In this document: positions 1-7,719 of the stretch, piece after piece
Numbering within the stretch: position 1 is the first letter of the stretch
Layout of the letters: each line of letters opens with the position of its first letter
Source of the DNA: Baffinella frigidus
Taxonomy: Eukaryota; Cryptophyceae; Cryptomonadales; Baffinellaceae
Assembly (NCBI GenBank): GCA_026770585.1
Contig: MU646686.1
Location: forward strand, 12,502-33,620
DNA length: 21,119 nucleotides
Direction: 5' to 3'
Notes under the pieces: model-generated
Told to the model about the DNA's origin: nothing
Database searches by the model: none
Seen by the model: only the letters and a program-made list of their open reading frames with translations
Translations under genes and position numbers: made by a program

Positions 1-29
1 CTGCAGATCCCTTCTACGGAACGGCGTGT

Positions 30-82
30 CGTTGGCATATGTTGGGAGAAATTAAAACCTAAAGGACCTAAAGGACTCAGGT
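30..82 (-). repeat. Fragment of dispersed repeat F
   Basis: Reverse-complement fragment of a repeat seen more fully at 7512-7668, 17204-17356 and 17669-17820. The recognisable part is the 'CAACATA' stretch followed by the paired 'GGTCCTTTAGG'-type motifs. The rest of 1-628 shows no gene that I can support; short open frames there have no recognisable protein features. Confidence 0.6.
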
Positions 83-628
83 TTGGTCTCAGCTCGTGTT
101 GCCCCCGGGCCTTGTGAGACGCCTCCCCTCTAGCGGGGTCATAAGGCGAGACGGGCACCGCACCCTCAGGACCTCACGGCTGAGCTCAATCGCAGATCCT
201 AGTTGGGCAAAAAAAAACGCAGGGGGTCTTAGTACCAGGTTATGCTGGCCTTGAAATCAATAAACTCTTGTTGCCACGACGCGAGGAAATGCGAGAAAGG
301 CACGTGCACCCGAAGGATAAGACGGCTGAACCGAATCAAGACATCGCTGGGTAGCTGAGACCCCGCTACGGTCGACAGGCGTCTCGCAAGGCCAGAGGCA
401 ACACAATGGGACCAAACCTGAGTTCATTGACCCTTCACATCTGTCAACTAGAGGCTCGCGACCTGGCCCAAGGCGGAGGCTCGCTCCCTGTCTGACCGAG
501 GCTCACAGAAGCACGGCTCCCCATCTACGCGTGGGAAGTCCGTATGGGCTACAGGTTGCCCGTCTGTTTTCTCTGCAGTCCCAGCTCAGTACTTGATATT
601 CAATAACGCCACTCTCTCTCTACCTACC

Positions 629-742
629 CCGCTTGGGAGGAGAGAGGCCGCAGAGGCCAAGGCCCGACGCACAAGCGAGACCACAGATAGCTTCGTTAGT
701 CAACTGCCGAGACTCGTCACTTGTCCGATCGAGGCTCACACT
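629..742 (-). repeat. Dispersed repeat G, copy 1
   Basis: This stretch is the reverse complement of 16040-16155 with scattered mismatches. Shared marks are the 'CCCGCTTGGGAGGA' end, the 'AAGCGAGACCA' centre and the 'CCGAGGCTCACA'-like end. A further piece of the family is tandemly duplicated at 2882-2925. No coding potential is recognised, and open frames crossing it are not conserved between copies. Confidence 0.65.
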
Positions 743-834
743 ACGCGTCCTTCAAAGAGAAGTTGGCCGTATCGGAGGCCTTGCCAAGCAGCCCGCTCCT
801 GGCACCTGAGAGATGGATAGAGGGTGGGAGGGCG

Positions 835-892
835 AGAGAGAGAGAGAAAGAAAAAAAGGGAGAGAGAGAGAGAGAAAGAGAAAGAGAGAGGC
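835..892 (+). repeat. Purine-rich (GA)n simple repeat
   Basis: An almost pure purine tract of GAGA with short A and G runs. It produces long Glu/Arg frames on the plus strand and Ser/Leu frames on the minus strand, which are low-complexity artefacts and not genes. Confidence 0.9.
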
Positions 893-1035
893 CTTTCTCT
901 ACTACACCACGCCAGAGGGCTCGAAACATCCACTTTTGACATCTTTCAGGGGAAACAAGAAGGATTCTAGAGTCACTTTAGCTAGATCTGGCTAAGATAA
1001 GACGTCGGTTTCCCTCGAGCCCTCTGGCGTGGCAG

Positions 1036-1105
1036 GGTTGCCTCGAATTTGAGAACACGCTTGCCCTCTGGGACCACCCTGGGCTCCTAGAGATTGGCCT
1101 ACAGT
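1036..1105 (+). repeat. Dispersed repeat K, copy 1
   Basis: Matches the reverse complement of 14205-14272. Both share the 'TTTGAGAACACGCTT' block and a 'CCTGGGCTCCTAGAGA' block. The sequence between here and 1410 is a patchwork of foldback-element remnants. Confidence 0.6.
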
Positions 1106-1182
1106 AAGGAGCGCGCTATTGAATTTGAGGAACCCCTGTAGACAAAGGGAGCCTTGTTGCAGGAGTTTCTCGCAAATAAGGA

Positions 1183-1200
1183 CCCCCCCCCCCCCCCCCC
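1183..1200 (+). repeat. Poly-C run (18 C)
   Basis: An uninterrupted run of C inside a foldback-element remnant. Similar C or G runs of 7-12 bases occur in the arms of the A-type foldback elements (near 13150, 17085, 18185, 18250, 20825, 21080), so this is probably an expanded arm of that kind. Run length here is prone to sequencing error. Confidence 0.85.
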
Positions 1201-1412
1201 GAGGACCAGCATAGGGCCCTAGGCGTCGTCCTACTGTAGGGTCCTAGGAGGTGGCGCTTTCTTATAAGCGAGGTACCCCTGTGCAGGAGTTTCTGGCGAA
1301 TGAGGACCTACAACGCCCGTAGGGTGGCCCTGGGCTCCTGGGGACAGGCCTGCCGTAGGAACCTAGGACGTTTTTTAATGCGCTTTCTGATTTGCGAGTA
1401 ACCCCTGTGTAC
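1201..1412 (+). mobile_element. Remnants of foldback elements (A/E type)
   Basis: 1201-1284 contains 'ACTGTAGGGTCCTAGG' followed by 'CTTATAAGCGAGGTACCCCT', the right half of an A-type foldback element. 1282-1412 runs from a degenerate 'GCGAATGAGGA' left end to 'GCGAGTAACCCCTGT', which resembles the E-type ends (see 20726-20965). Both are decayed. Confidence 0.55.
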
Positions 1413-1694
1413 TTAGGGGGTTAGGATTTAGGGTTTAGGGTTTGGGGGTTTGGTTTTTGGGTTGAGGGTTTGGGGTTTAGGGTGTAGGGTGAAGGGTTTA
1501 GTTTAGGGTTTAGGATGCAGGGTTCAGGGTTTAGGGTTTAGAGTTTAGGGTTTAGGGTTCAGGGTTTAGGATGCAGGGTTTAGGGTTTTGGGTTGAGGGT
1601 TTAGGGTCTAAGGTTTAGGGTTTAGGGTTTAGGGTGTAGGGTTTAGGGTTTAGGGTTTAGGGTTTAGGGTTTAGGGTTTAGGGTTTAGGGTTTT
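1411..1694 (+). repeat. Telomere-like array, TTTAGGG orientation
   Basis: About 280 bp of degenerate TTTAGGG repeats that become nearly perfect towards 1640-1692. It is the only sizeable block in the window in the TTTAGGG orientation; all others read CCCTAAA. It therefore faces the array at 2484-2765, with about 790 bp of unique sequence between. Confidence 0.95.
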
Positions 1695-1919
1695 GCGGGT
1701 AGTGAGGGTAGGAGGGGATGATGGGGAACTCCAATCACGGCACTACATATACGTATACAGTGAGAGTAGACTGATACTAAAGAGTCAGATACGACAGTCA
1801 GACACGAATTTATTTCGTGTCTTACTGGCGGCTCTTCAGGAAACCCAAAGGTTAGAGCCGCAACGCTTCCTTCCCTGGGCTACTTCGCTCTCTCTGCCCG
1901 CCCGGTGTCGTCCGGAGGC

Positions 1920-2168
1920 ATGGAGAAGTGCAGCATCGCCTTGCCGGGTGCGCTGAAGGATGGGCGCGAAGGGCGCGCGGATCTGGTTCCTTGGCAGGAA
2001 AGGATCCTGCTCTTTCTGACGGTTCAGAAGCAGGAGGGTGCGGCCTATCTCATGACCAAGGCGCTGGCGGTCGGCACGACGCTGACGGACGATGAGAGGG
2101 TGCTCATGGACGCCACCCTGGAGGGGACTTGCGGCCAATCCCGAATAACCCTTTATCGCAAAAGTTGA
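1920..2168 (+). CDS. Unrecognised small ORF between two telomere-like arrays
   Basis: Open frame of 82 codons starting at ATG 1920; a GTG at 1905 is in frame upstream. The predicted protein is acidic-to-neutral with a plausible globular composition and no low-complexity runs, and it is one of the few open frames here that is not made of repeats. I recognise no domain. A second open stretch in another frame (about 2303-2431) follows a possible 3' splice site (TATCCAG at about 2300), so a two-exon gene is possible, but no convincing donor is visible. A degenerate transposon or gag-like fragment is an alternative. The frame overlaps a similarly long minus-strand frame, so coding status is uncertain. 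Confidence 0.25.
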   Translation: MEKCSIALPGALKDGREGRADLVPWQERILLFLTVQKQEGAAYLMTKALAVGTTLTDDERVLMDATLEGTCGQSRITLYRKS

Positions 2169-2353
2169 CATGATTCATACCACTAAAATACATATAAGAC
2201 CTTTTTGTACCAGATCCATTCATCACAGGCACGCCACAATGTGGCGTGTTCTCCAAGGGGAGTTGACTTAAGAATGCTCAAAATACCATAATGTTCTATC
2301 CAGGGTGGAGTACCTCGTCAAAGAGAGGACCAGGCTTGTGAACGAAGCGGTTC

Positions 2354-2430
2354 ACAAGGAGTTTAGGGTTCGCCAGGATCCGGGGCGGGAGCCTAGCTCT
2401 GTCTCGCCCTATTTTTTCGTACCAATTTGG
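2354..2430 (-). repeat. Subtelomeric junction repeat X, copy 1
   Basis: On the minus strand this reads 'CCAAATTGGT', then 'GAGACAGAGCTAGGCTC', 'GCC..GGATCC' and directly 'CCCTAAA'. The same order is seen at 7908-7967 next to the array that begins at 7993. Related sequence lies just before the arrays at 13345 and 15066. Confidence 0.6.
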
Positions 2431-2483
2431 TGAGCAGATCTAGATATCACACCCAGGTGGACCGCAGACGAGGACTAGCAACC

Positions 2484-2511
2484 CTCAAACCTAAACCCCA
2501 AAGCCTAGATC

Positions 2512-2543
<32 letters not shown>

Positions 2544-2765
2544 ACCCTAAACCCTAAACCCTAAACCCTAAACCCCAAACCCCAAACCCTAAACCCTAAG
2601 CCTAAACCCTCAACTCTAAACAACCCCAAACCCCAAACCCCAAACCCTAAACCCTAAACCCCAAACCCTAAACCCTAAACCCTAAACCCTAAACCCTAAA
2701 CCCTAAACCCTAAACCCTAAACCCTAAACCTCAACCATAATTTCTACACCCTAAATCCTGAACCC
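2484..2765 (+). repeat. Telomere-like array, CCCTAAA orientation
   Basis: About 280 bp of 7-bp repeats, CCCTCAA at the start, CCCCAAA in the middle and nearly perfect CCCTAAA at about 2650-2730. It is an interstitial or subtelomeric array. Confidence 0.95.
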
Positions 2766-2881
2766 GAAAGCCCCGCGCCTCTGCCTGTAGCTGTAAGCCT
2801 TAGAGTTGCTCCGTGATGCACTGCCATTAAAGCGAATCAGCGTCAACAAACGGCGCGGAGGGGGAAGCATTCTGTGAGTGT

Positions 2882-2925
2882 GAGCCTCGGTCGGACAGGT
2901 GACGAGCCTCGGTCGGACAGGTGAC
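2882..2925 (+). repeat. Tandem duplication of a 22-bp repeat-G segment
   Basis: Two identical 22-bp units, each beginning GAGCCTCGGTCGG and ending ACAGGTGAC, followed by a third partial unit (GAGCCTT). The unit is the end of repeat G (629-742, 16040-16155). Confidence 0.85.
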
Positions 2926-2964
2926 GAGCCTTGGCAAGCGGGGTCTCAGTGAGGCCACACGCGA

Positions 2965-3292
2965 TGTTGTGTACATGTACAGACTCTCCTCCAGAGAGAG
3001 ATCAGGTTGCGAGCCGCACAGAGAGATCAAGTTACGAGCCAGGGCAAATCCGGGGGAAAAAAGGCCAGCTTCCAGTCCTGCCGTCGTGAATGCCGACTGT
3101 CCTTGCACCCTCACTGAGGGCCTCAGCGCCCCGCCTTACCGAACCCCAAACCCTGAACCCCCCTCATCGCTGAATCCCACCCCCCGGCGAAGCGCCAAGG
3201 AGCACTGGACCGTTCAGAGCCCCAAACCAAGGGGAGATTTTAAGCCGTATTTTTGCTCATGCCCTAACCAACCCCCTCCAGGCCATGGCGGC
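2965..3292 (+). repeat. Inverted-duplication block a, left copy
   Basis: Matches the reverse complement of 11440-11735 along nearly its whole length with scattered substitutions. It is the outermost unit of the large inverted duplication at 2965-11735. An open frame runs through both copies, but the base changes I compared are mainly amino-acid-changing (for example Trp to Arg, Thr to Ala, Phe to Ser), which argues against coding. Confidence 0.8.
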
Positions 3293-3695
3293 GAACCCTC
3301 TTTAATAAATTCAGTAATCAGTAATCGGAGCCTCGCTGGAGCGTCTCGTCAATGGCGCCGGACCGCCATTCTGCACCTCTCTGTGGCGCCGCCTGGCCTA
3401 GCGCCGCCGCGTTAGGCTCGATCCCCGCCAAACTTTCCATCCGGGGTTTTTGGAGGGCGCTGAACACGATGCGCGCCTTTCCGCCCCTCCACGCCTTCGG
3501 GAACAAATAGTAAAGCGGCTAAAAAAATCGGATTTTTGGACTCCCAAAAATCCAATGCTCACAAAAAATCGATTCTCACATTTCAACTACGAAGCTTCGT
3601 AGGATCCTACGAAGCTTCGTACCCCTTGTACAGCTCGTGTGCACTTGAGATAAATTCGATTACTGATTACTGAATTTATGAAAGAGGTTTCGCCG
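3289..3695 (+). mobile_element. 407-bp element with ~39-bp terminal inverted repeats (block b, left)
   Basis: The left end (3289-3327, 'CGGCGAACCCTC' to 'CAGTAATCAGTAATCG') and right end (3657-3695, 'CGATTACTGATTACTG' to 'CGCCG') are inverted repeats with a few mismatches. No transposase is encoded, so it would be non-autonomous if mobile. The inside holds a 34-bp perfect palindrome at 3588-3621 built from TACGAAGCTTCGTA on each side of GGATCC. A second copy in reverse orientation lies at 10178-10483. Confidence 0.65.
3588..3621. repeat. 34-bp perfect palindrome
   Basis: TACGAAGCTTCGTA, then GGATCC with its flanks, then TACGAAGCTTCGTA; each half is itself palindromic. The corresponding place in the right-arm copy (about 10226-10275) is instead a run of overlapping CGTACGAG/GAGCTCGTAC palindromes, so the palindromic character is kept while the bases differ. 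Confidence 0.9.
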
Positions 3696-3904
3696 TTATT
3701 GCCTAACCCGTGCCTTAACCAGACTATGATCGGTCCATGTTATACCCCGCTCAGTCTGTCTCCGAGGGATGCTCCCCGAAGATTGGCGCAGATGAAGTAA
3801 ACGACGAAAAAGAGGGAGAGGTCTGATAGGTCCACAATGATCAACAGAACTACTGCTCCGGACACATCGATATAGACCTATCATTCCGGGCGGTTCTTGA
3901 AAAG

Positions 3905-4011
3905 GGAGGAGTCGGATTGGTTTAACCGATCCTCGGATCGGTTATTCATTCCAACTCAAGTCGGCTCCCTAAAGGCTCCGTTAGAGGTTCCTTTAGGGAG
4001 CCGACTCCTCC
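3905..4011. repeat. Nested hairpin structure
   Basis: Three pairings are visible: a perfect 17-bp stem (3959-3975 with 3990-4006, 14-nt loop); a perfect 9-bp stem with a 2-nt loop (3924-3932 with 3935-3943); and an 11-bp match joining the ends (3905-3915 with 4001-4011) that competes with part of the 17-bp stem. It could be a terminator-like or foldback-element structure. No gene is recognised immediately upstream. Confidence 0.75.
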
Positions 4012-4794
4012 ATCCGGCGACCTGTGGTTGAATTTACCCCGTGGTTATTCCGCGATGGTTATACCACATTTCGCCTTCCAATGGCTCATGCCTCCACCTC
4101 CCCGGTTTGGCATTTTGGAGAGGCACTCAATGGGGCATGCCAAAAAGATCCTGTGGACCTTTTTAATCGCCTGCATGTATGCATGTGTGGCTTAAAGAAC
4201 CTTAAAATTTTAAGGTTTGACCCTCTCTATCCTTGGTTCATGATTGTCGGCTGGTGGCCTCACCTGATGTGGGGTTTTGGGCGGCGGTTGTATTTTGGGT
4301 CCCCTGTGGGTCATTATTTAAATATCTTTGAGGTGACCTATTGGAGCCTCATATGGTGCAATTGGGGCAGTGGGGATAGTGGGCGCTACCCCTTCGGTCA
4401 TAGGAGCGGTCACCGAAGGGGTTGACGGCAAAGAGTCAATCTCCATTGGCACCGCAGGAGGGGTTGCGTTTTTCTTGTTAGCGCGTTCTTTTTTGTCCGG
4501 GTGGGACCTTTTTGTAGCTCGTCGGGCGATTTGGAGGAGTCTTTCAAAGTCAGCTGGTTTGAGTTGTTGGTTTGTTTCGGGGCAGGTTTCAACCCAGTGA
4601 CAGCCAATTGCGTAGCAGCGGGGGCAGAATTGGTCTGCATGTGGGGGGGCTGAGCGTTTTGAAGGTAGGAGGGCAGGGGGGGGCGGCAGTGGGTTGTCTT
4701 GTTCCGAATACCTCGTCCGTTTCGCCGGGTGGTGGGGTGTAAGGTTACGGTGGGTGGAGGCGGGCGGGGTGTTGGATTGAGGAGTTGACTCTGT
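4012..4794. other. Stretch without a supported gene
   Basis: A 133-codon plus-strand frame exists only with a GTG start (4024-4425). A 187-codon minus-strand frame (4410-4973) runs from this stretch into the repeated homeodomain leader. Neither shows a recognisable domain. A short inverted repeat (CCCCTTCGGT with ACCGAAGGGG, about 4390-4420) is present. Confidence 0.5.
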
Positions 4795-5040
4795 CGAGAT
4801 TCAAAATTGGGCGCGAGGAAAGGGGAGGAATGGTCGTGACTGGTCATAAAATGGGTATCTAGCACACACTCCCCCTTGCGACTGGAAGCTGACTTTGAAA
4901 AAAAATCTGCCCGTCCCCTTTCAAGCCCTTCCTCAGATTTCGGAGGGAAACCAAAGGAAACCATGCCCCCCACCGCCGCCCAAGCCTCCCTCGGGCCTGC
5001 CGCCTCTGCTCCTGAGTCATCACGAAGACGCAGCCCTCAT
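4795..5040 (+). pseudogene. 5' fragment of the homeodomain gene (left arm, partial copy)
   Basis: Repeats the leader and first codons of the full gene at 5508-6152: the same CGTGACTGGTCA motif (4835-4846), the same T-rich/pyrimidine leader and the same start of the coding region (ATG 4962), including the residues AAQASLGPAASAP. After about 20 codons the frame shifts relative to the intact gene ('CTGAGTCATCACGAAG' replaces 'CTCACGAAG'), and from about 5040 the sequence passes into the hairpin repeat unit H. It carries no homeobox. A chance frame continues to a stop near 5158. Confidence 0.75.
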
Positions 5041-5320
5041 TTTCCGACAGAAGGCCTTTTTAAAAAAGATGCCGCCCAAAATAATTATTACATGTACTTT
5101 TATTCATGGTCCTTGGCGGAAAACATGTCTCAAATTTACTACACAGTCATCGCCCAATAAGTGAAAGATGACTGTGTCTCGCATGATCACTGTGTCGAAG
5201 AATTGTCGAGAACACCAGTCGCCATACGATTCCCTACGACTTCGTACCCTTCGGACGCGATCTGGTCTGTCTGTGTTTTTAGACCCACCTACAGCTCGTG
5301 TGCACTCGAGATAAATTCGA
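5041..5320 (+). repeat. Hairpin-rich repeat unit H, left-arm copy
   Basis: Contains ACACAGTCATC (about 5142) and GATGACTGTGT (about 5168), a hairpin with a short loop, followed by a related TGATCACTGTGTCGA segment. Reverse-orientation copies lie at 9131-9415 and, shorter, at 11160-11355; all three keep the complementary pair. It sits directly upstream of the homeodomain gene leader, so it could carry regulatory sites, but it may simply be a repeat. Confidence 0.75.
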
Positions 5321-5348
5321 GATTCAAAATTGGGCGCGAGGAAATGGT

Positions 5349-5360
5349 CGTGACTGGTCA
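5349..5360 (+). promoter_or_regulatory. Candidate shared promoter motif CGTGACTGGTCA
   Basis: The 12-mer lies about 150 bp upstream of the homeodomain start codon. It is kept in the other three copies (4835-4846; complements at 9082-9093 and 10139-10150). It also appears at 19425-19436, with a one-base variant at 19496-19507, between the H4 and ankyrin genes, which share no other obvious sequence with this locus. The role is inferred only from position and recurrence. Confidence 0.4.
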
Positions 5361-5507
5361 TAAAATGGGTATTTTTAGCACACTCCCCCTTGCGGGAATA
5401 GAACGACTGGAAGCTGACTTTAAAAAAAAATCTGCCCGTCCCCTTGCAAGTTTAAAGCCCTTCCGCAGATTTCGGAGGGAAACCAAAGCCTCCGAAAACA
5501 CAAAGCC

Positions 5508-6152
5508 ATGGCCACGCCCGAACCCATGTCCCCCCTCGCCGCCCAAGCCTCCCTCGGGCCTGCCGCCTCTGCTCCTCACGAAGACGCAGCCCTCGAGCGT
5601 GCTCCCTGCGACAGTAGCGCGACGGGGCCCTCCTTCGACGAGGGCGGCGCTGTGTTCATGCCGCCCAACTCCGAGTGGCTGGCTGTCGAGCCACTCGAGG
5701 AGGGCGACTTCCACCGCTGGCCTAAGTGGCTCCATTCCGTCTTCCCCGACCACAACGACGCTGCCGTGAGTATGACGTCTCGTCCCCCTTCTCCGACCGC
5801 CCCGTCGATGCTGCCAGAGTCCGTCGCAGCAATCGTCGAACCCATCGTCGAAGCCGCGCCCACGCCCGACGAGCCCACGCCCCCCGAACCCACTGCGACC
5901 GCTCCTTCCTGCAGTGCCTCGAACAACAAGGGCGAGAAGCGCCATCGCCCCAAGCAGCTGACCCAGGAGCTCCGTTCCTGGATGGAACGACGCCGCAAGC
6001 CGTACGCGACCCTCGAGGAGAAGACGGCGATCGCGGCGGTCTTGAGCATCTCCATCCCGCAAGTCACCAACTTCTGCAACAACTTCCGCAAGCGCTACTT
6101 CAAGGTCGGCAAGAAGCTGACGAGCTACCGCGAGCTCGTCTCCACGCGCTGA
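5508..6152 (+). CDS. TALE-like homeodomain protein
   Basis: Predicted DNA-binding transcription factor of 214 residues, apparently single-exon. Residues 1-140 are low-complexity and rich in Pro, Ala, Ser and Glu, with a short aromatic/acidic patch around 57-81. The homeodomain covers about 145-203. Helix 1 contains LRSWMER, followed by a KPYATLEEK loop that resembles the PYP loop and EEK of TALE/KNOX-type homeodomains, although the spacing from Trp158 to the PY pair is one residue shorter than in the members I know. The recognition helix reads QVTNFCNNFRKRY: the Asn and Arg at homeodomain positions 51 and 53 (N192, R194) are present, but the near-invariant Trp48 is Phe and Phe49 is Cys. The start ATG has a good context (AAAGCCATGG). 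Three partial copies lie nearby, all lacking the homeobox. The 295-codon frame on the opposite strand is a shadow of this GC-rich gene. Family assignment is good; the target and biological role are unknown. Confidence 0.85.
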   Translation: MATPEPMSPLAAQASLGPAASAPHEDAALERAPCDSSATGPSFDEGGAVFMPPNSEWLAVEPLEEGDFHRWPKWLHSVFPDHNDAAVSMTSRPPSPTAPSMLPESVAAIVEPIVEAAPTPDEPTPPEPTATAPSCSASNNKGEKRHRPKQLTQELRSWMERRRKPYATLEEKTAIAAVLSISIPQVTNFCNNFRKRYFKVGKKLTSYRELVSTR

Positions 6153-6370
6153 AGACCGACTTCGCGTCTTCTCCCGCCTCGAGCGCCAGTTTTCCTGCGT
6201 GCACTCCCTCCATCGTGCGCGTCTTCGCGCACGCATGCATGCCACGTCCCTACCTGTGGCATGTGTAGCATCCTCTGGTCGCTGGCAGTCAGCCTCCAGT
6301 GTCCGGCGTCGCGTCCAGCGACCTGGCGCCCCTAGTACCCCCGCGCTGCCTCGAGCAGAGAGCGAGTTTT
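6153..6370. other. Downstream flank of the homeodomain gene
   Basis: GC-rich sequence after the stop, with short inverted motifs (CGCGCGTCTTCGCGCACGC near 6218). No further gene is recognised. The telomere-like array starts at its end. Confidence 0.5.
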
Positions 6371-6570
6371 TACACCCTAAGCCCTAAGCCCTAAGCCCTT
6401 TAGTTAGAAGCCCTAAGCCCCTTAAGCCCTAAGCATTAAGCCCTAAGCACTAAGCCATAAGCACTAAGCCATAAGCCATAAGCACTAAGCCATAAGCCCT
6501 AGATGAAGCCCGTAAGGCAGTAATGAAGCCCCTAAGGCCGTATAGATGACACCCCTAAGGCCGTAACTCT
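6371..6570 (+). repeat. Telomere-like array, CCCTAAG/CACTAAG variants
   Basis: The 7-bp rhythm is kept, but the monomer is CCCTAAG, then CACTAAG and CCATAAG, not CCCTAAA. The array decays after 6500 into longer units containing 'CCCCTAAGGCCGTA'. It follows the homeodomain gene by about 220 bp. Confidence 0.85.
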
Positions 6571-6654
6571 CAAGATTTTTCAATGAATTCACAGTGAACA
6601 CAAGCGCGCCCGTGCCACACAGCTTTCTGGTGGGTTGGTCCTGAGAGGGACCTT

Positions 6655-6784
6655 TACAGGGGGGCACCTCGCTCATGAGAAACCCGCTCCTCCTAGGACC
6701 CAACATGTACAGTAGGCCTATGCCTAAGGCCCTATGGTGGTCCTAGGGGGGGGTGGGGGTTCTTATGAGCGAGGTACCCCTGTA
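6655..6784. mobile_element. Foldback element, family A, copy 1
   Basis: Long inverted repeat with ends TACAGGGG(GC)ACCTCGCTC and GAGCGAGGTACCCCTGTA, arms including GAGAAACC / GGTTCTTATG and a core with CATGTAC, CCTA and TCCTAGG. Non-coding and MITE-like. Both ends are flanked by TA. Confidence 0.8.
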
Positions 6785-6850
6785 GTGTACACCACCATGG
6801 CCACCATGTATCCCCCCCACACGGAGGCCAGAAGTCAACACGCTGTGTAC

Positions 6851-6988
6851 CCACACAGAGGGCTACAAAGGGATTTCGAGAATCACCCATCAGTGGATAA
6901 TCCAGAGACCCCGCGGTAGGCAATCCGTAGGGGCGTAGGGATATTCGGTGGCTCAGCCCCGAAAATCCCTTCTTAGCCCGCTGTGTGG
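6851..6988. mobile_element. Foldback element, family B, copy 1
   Basis: Ends CCACACAG-GGGCTAC-AAGGGATTT (left) and AAATCCCTTCTTAGCCCG-CTGTGTGG (right) are inverted repeats; the centre carries GGTAGGCAATCCGTAGG. Other copies are at 14582-14746, 17439-17600 and 20566-20725. No protein is encoded. Confidence 0.8.
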
Positions 6989-7052
6989 GGCTGGAACCAC
7001 ACATCATGTACATGTACGTGTAAGGGTGGACGACCTTATTCGGCAGGCTCTA

Positions 7053-7152
7053 TCCCTTAAGTGGCCATAGGGTGAATATTCACCCTAACTCGCCCTAGGC
7101 AGGTCCTAGGGCCCTACGGTAGGGCGTATGAGCCTGCTGGCCACTTAAGGGA
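7053..7152. mobile_element. Foldback element, family C, copy 1 (100 bp)
   Basis: Starts TCCCTTAAGTGGCC and ends GGCCACTTAAGGGA, with an inner GGTGAATATTCACC palindrome and GCCCTACGGTAGGGC. It is exactly 100 bp, like copies 2 and 3. A TA flanks the left end; the right flank is TT. Confidence 0.85.
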
Positions 7153-7380
7153 TTACCTGCTCTTTCCTCGTTCGATTCTCGGAATCCCCCTATGCAACGG
7201 CAGGTGCTTCGGCATCTGTCAGTCGGGGCCAGCTTGGCTGGGAGTGTCTCATGACTCATGACCCAGGTTCTCTACCTTTTTGTCCCCCTAGCCTGGAATC
7301 GTCAACCTATCTCCGGCATTCGGTATCACCCTACATGTACTGTACATGGACACCTGGTATGCAAGAACCCGTGAGTAAAG

Positions 7381-7466
7381 AATATGCAACGCATTCGACC
7401 CCTGCGTGATCTTAATCTAGTAAGAATGTTTCAGTCAGAATACGCAATGGATTCGACCCCTGCGTG
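7381..7466 (+). repeat. Pair of 28-bp direct repeats
   Basis: 7381-7408 and 7439-7466 are near-identical and each ends ATTCGACCCCTGCGTG. Inside each, ACGCA pairs with TGCGT. The ATTCGACCCC string recalls a tRNA T-loop, but no cloverleaf can be drawn, so I do not call a tRNA. Confidence 0.75.
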
Positions 7467-7511
7467 TTCTGGTGTGCGGACTGACCAGGAATCGATATCG
7501 ATACGCTGTCA

Positions 7512-7668
7512 CATGCCCGATGAGGATACCCTTTAGCCGGTTTCTGCCGCGATCCTCTGCACCAGGGGGCCTGAATGTGATCCGAAAGGAAGCATGGCTT
7601 TTTTGCAGAACCAGTTCCGGTGTCCGCCTATGTTGGGAGCTCGAAGAACCTAAAGGACCTAATTTAGT
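7512..7668 (-). repeat. Dispersed repeat F, near-complete copy
   Basis: Reverse complement of the F copies at 17204-17356 and 17669-17820. It includes GATGAGGATACCCTTTAGCC, GATCCGAAAGGAAGCATGG and CCGCCTATGTTGGGAGCTC. An open frame of about 45 codons is shared with 17669-17820, but copy 17204-17356 has indels that break it, so coding is unlikely. Confidence 0.75.
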
Positions 7669-7719
7669 ACCAGAAGGTTGATTAAATATCGCGTTTAGTC
7701 AACCTTCTTGTACTAATTT
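7661..7719. repeat. Strong hairpin, 21-nt arms
   Basis: 7661-7681 (AATTTAGTACCAGAAGGTTGA plus neighbour bases) pairs with 7699-7719 with two mismatches across a 17-nt AT-rich loop. It abuts repeat F and may be the end of a separate foldback element. Confidence 0.75.

Noticed and set aside
813-995. Charged Glu/Arg frames over the (GA)n tract
   Set aside because: Low-complexity repeat open in several frames on both strands.
2921-3415. 164-codon plus-strand frame, partly repeated on the minus strand at 11472-11753
   Set aside because: The two copies differ mainly by amino-acid-changing substitutions, the frame includes telomere-like PNPEP sequence, and it runs from block a into transposon-like block b.
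4410-4973. 187-codon minus-strand frame
   Set aside because: Its N-terminal third is antisense to the repeated homeodomain leader and the rest is low-complexity Thr/Pro/Gln with no known domain. I could not support it as a gene.
5358-6245. 295-codon open frame on the minus strand
   Set aside because: It lies opposite the homeodomain gene, is rich in Arg, Gly and Glu from GC-rich antisense sequence and has no recognisable domain. The plus-strand frame explains the region.
7381-7466. tRNA-like ATTCGACCCC boxes
   Set aside because: No acceptor stem or anticodon arm can be drawn around either copy.
7512-7681. Frame shared between repeat F copies (about 45 codons)
   Set aside because: Another copy (17204-17356) has single-base indels that break it, and the repeat looks non-coding.
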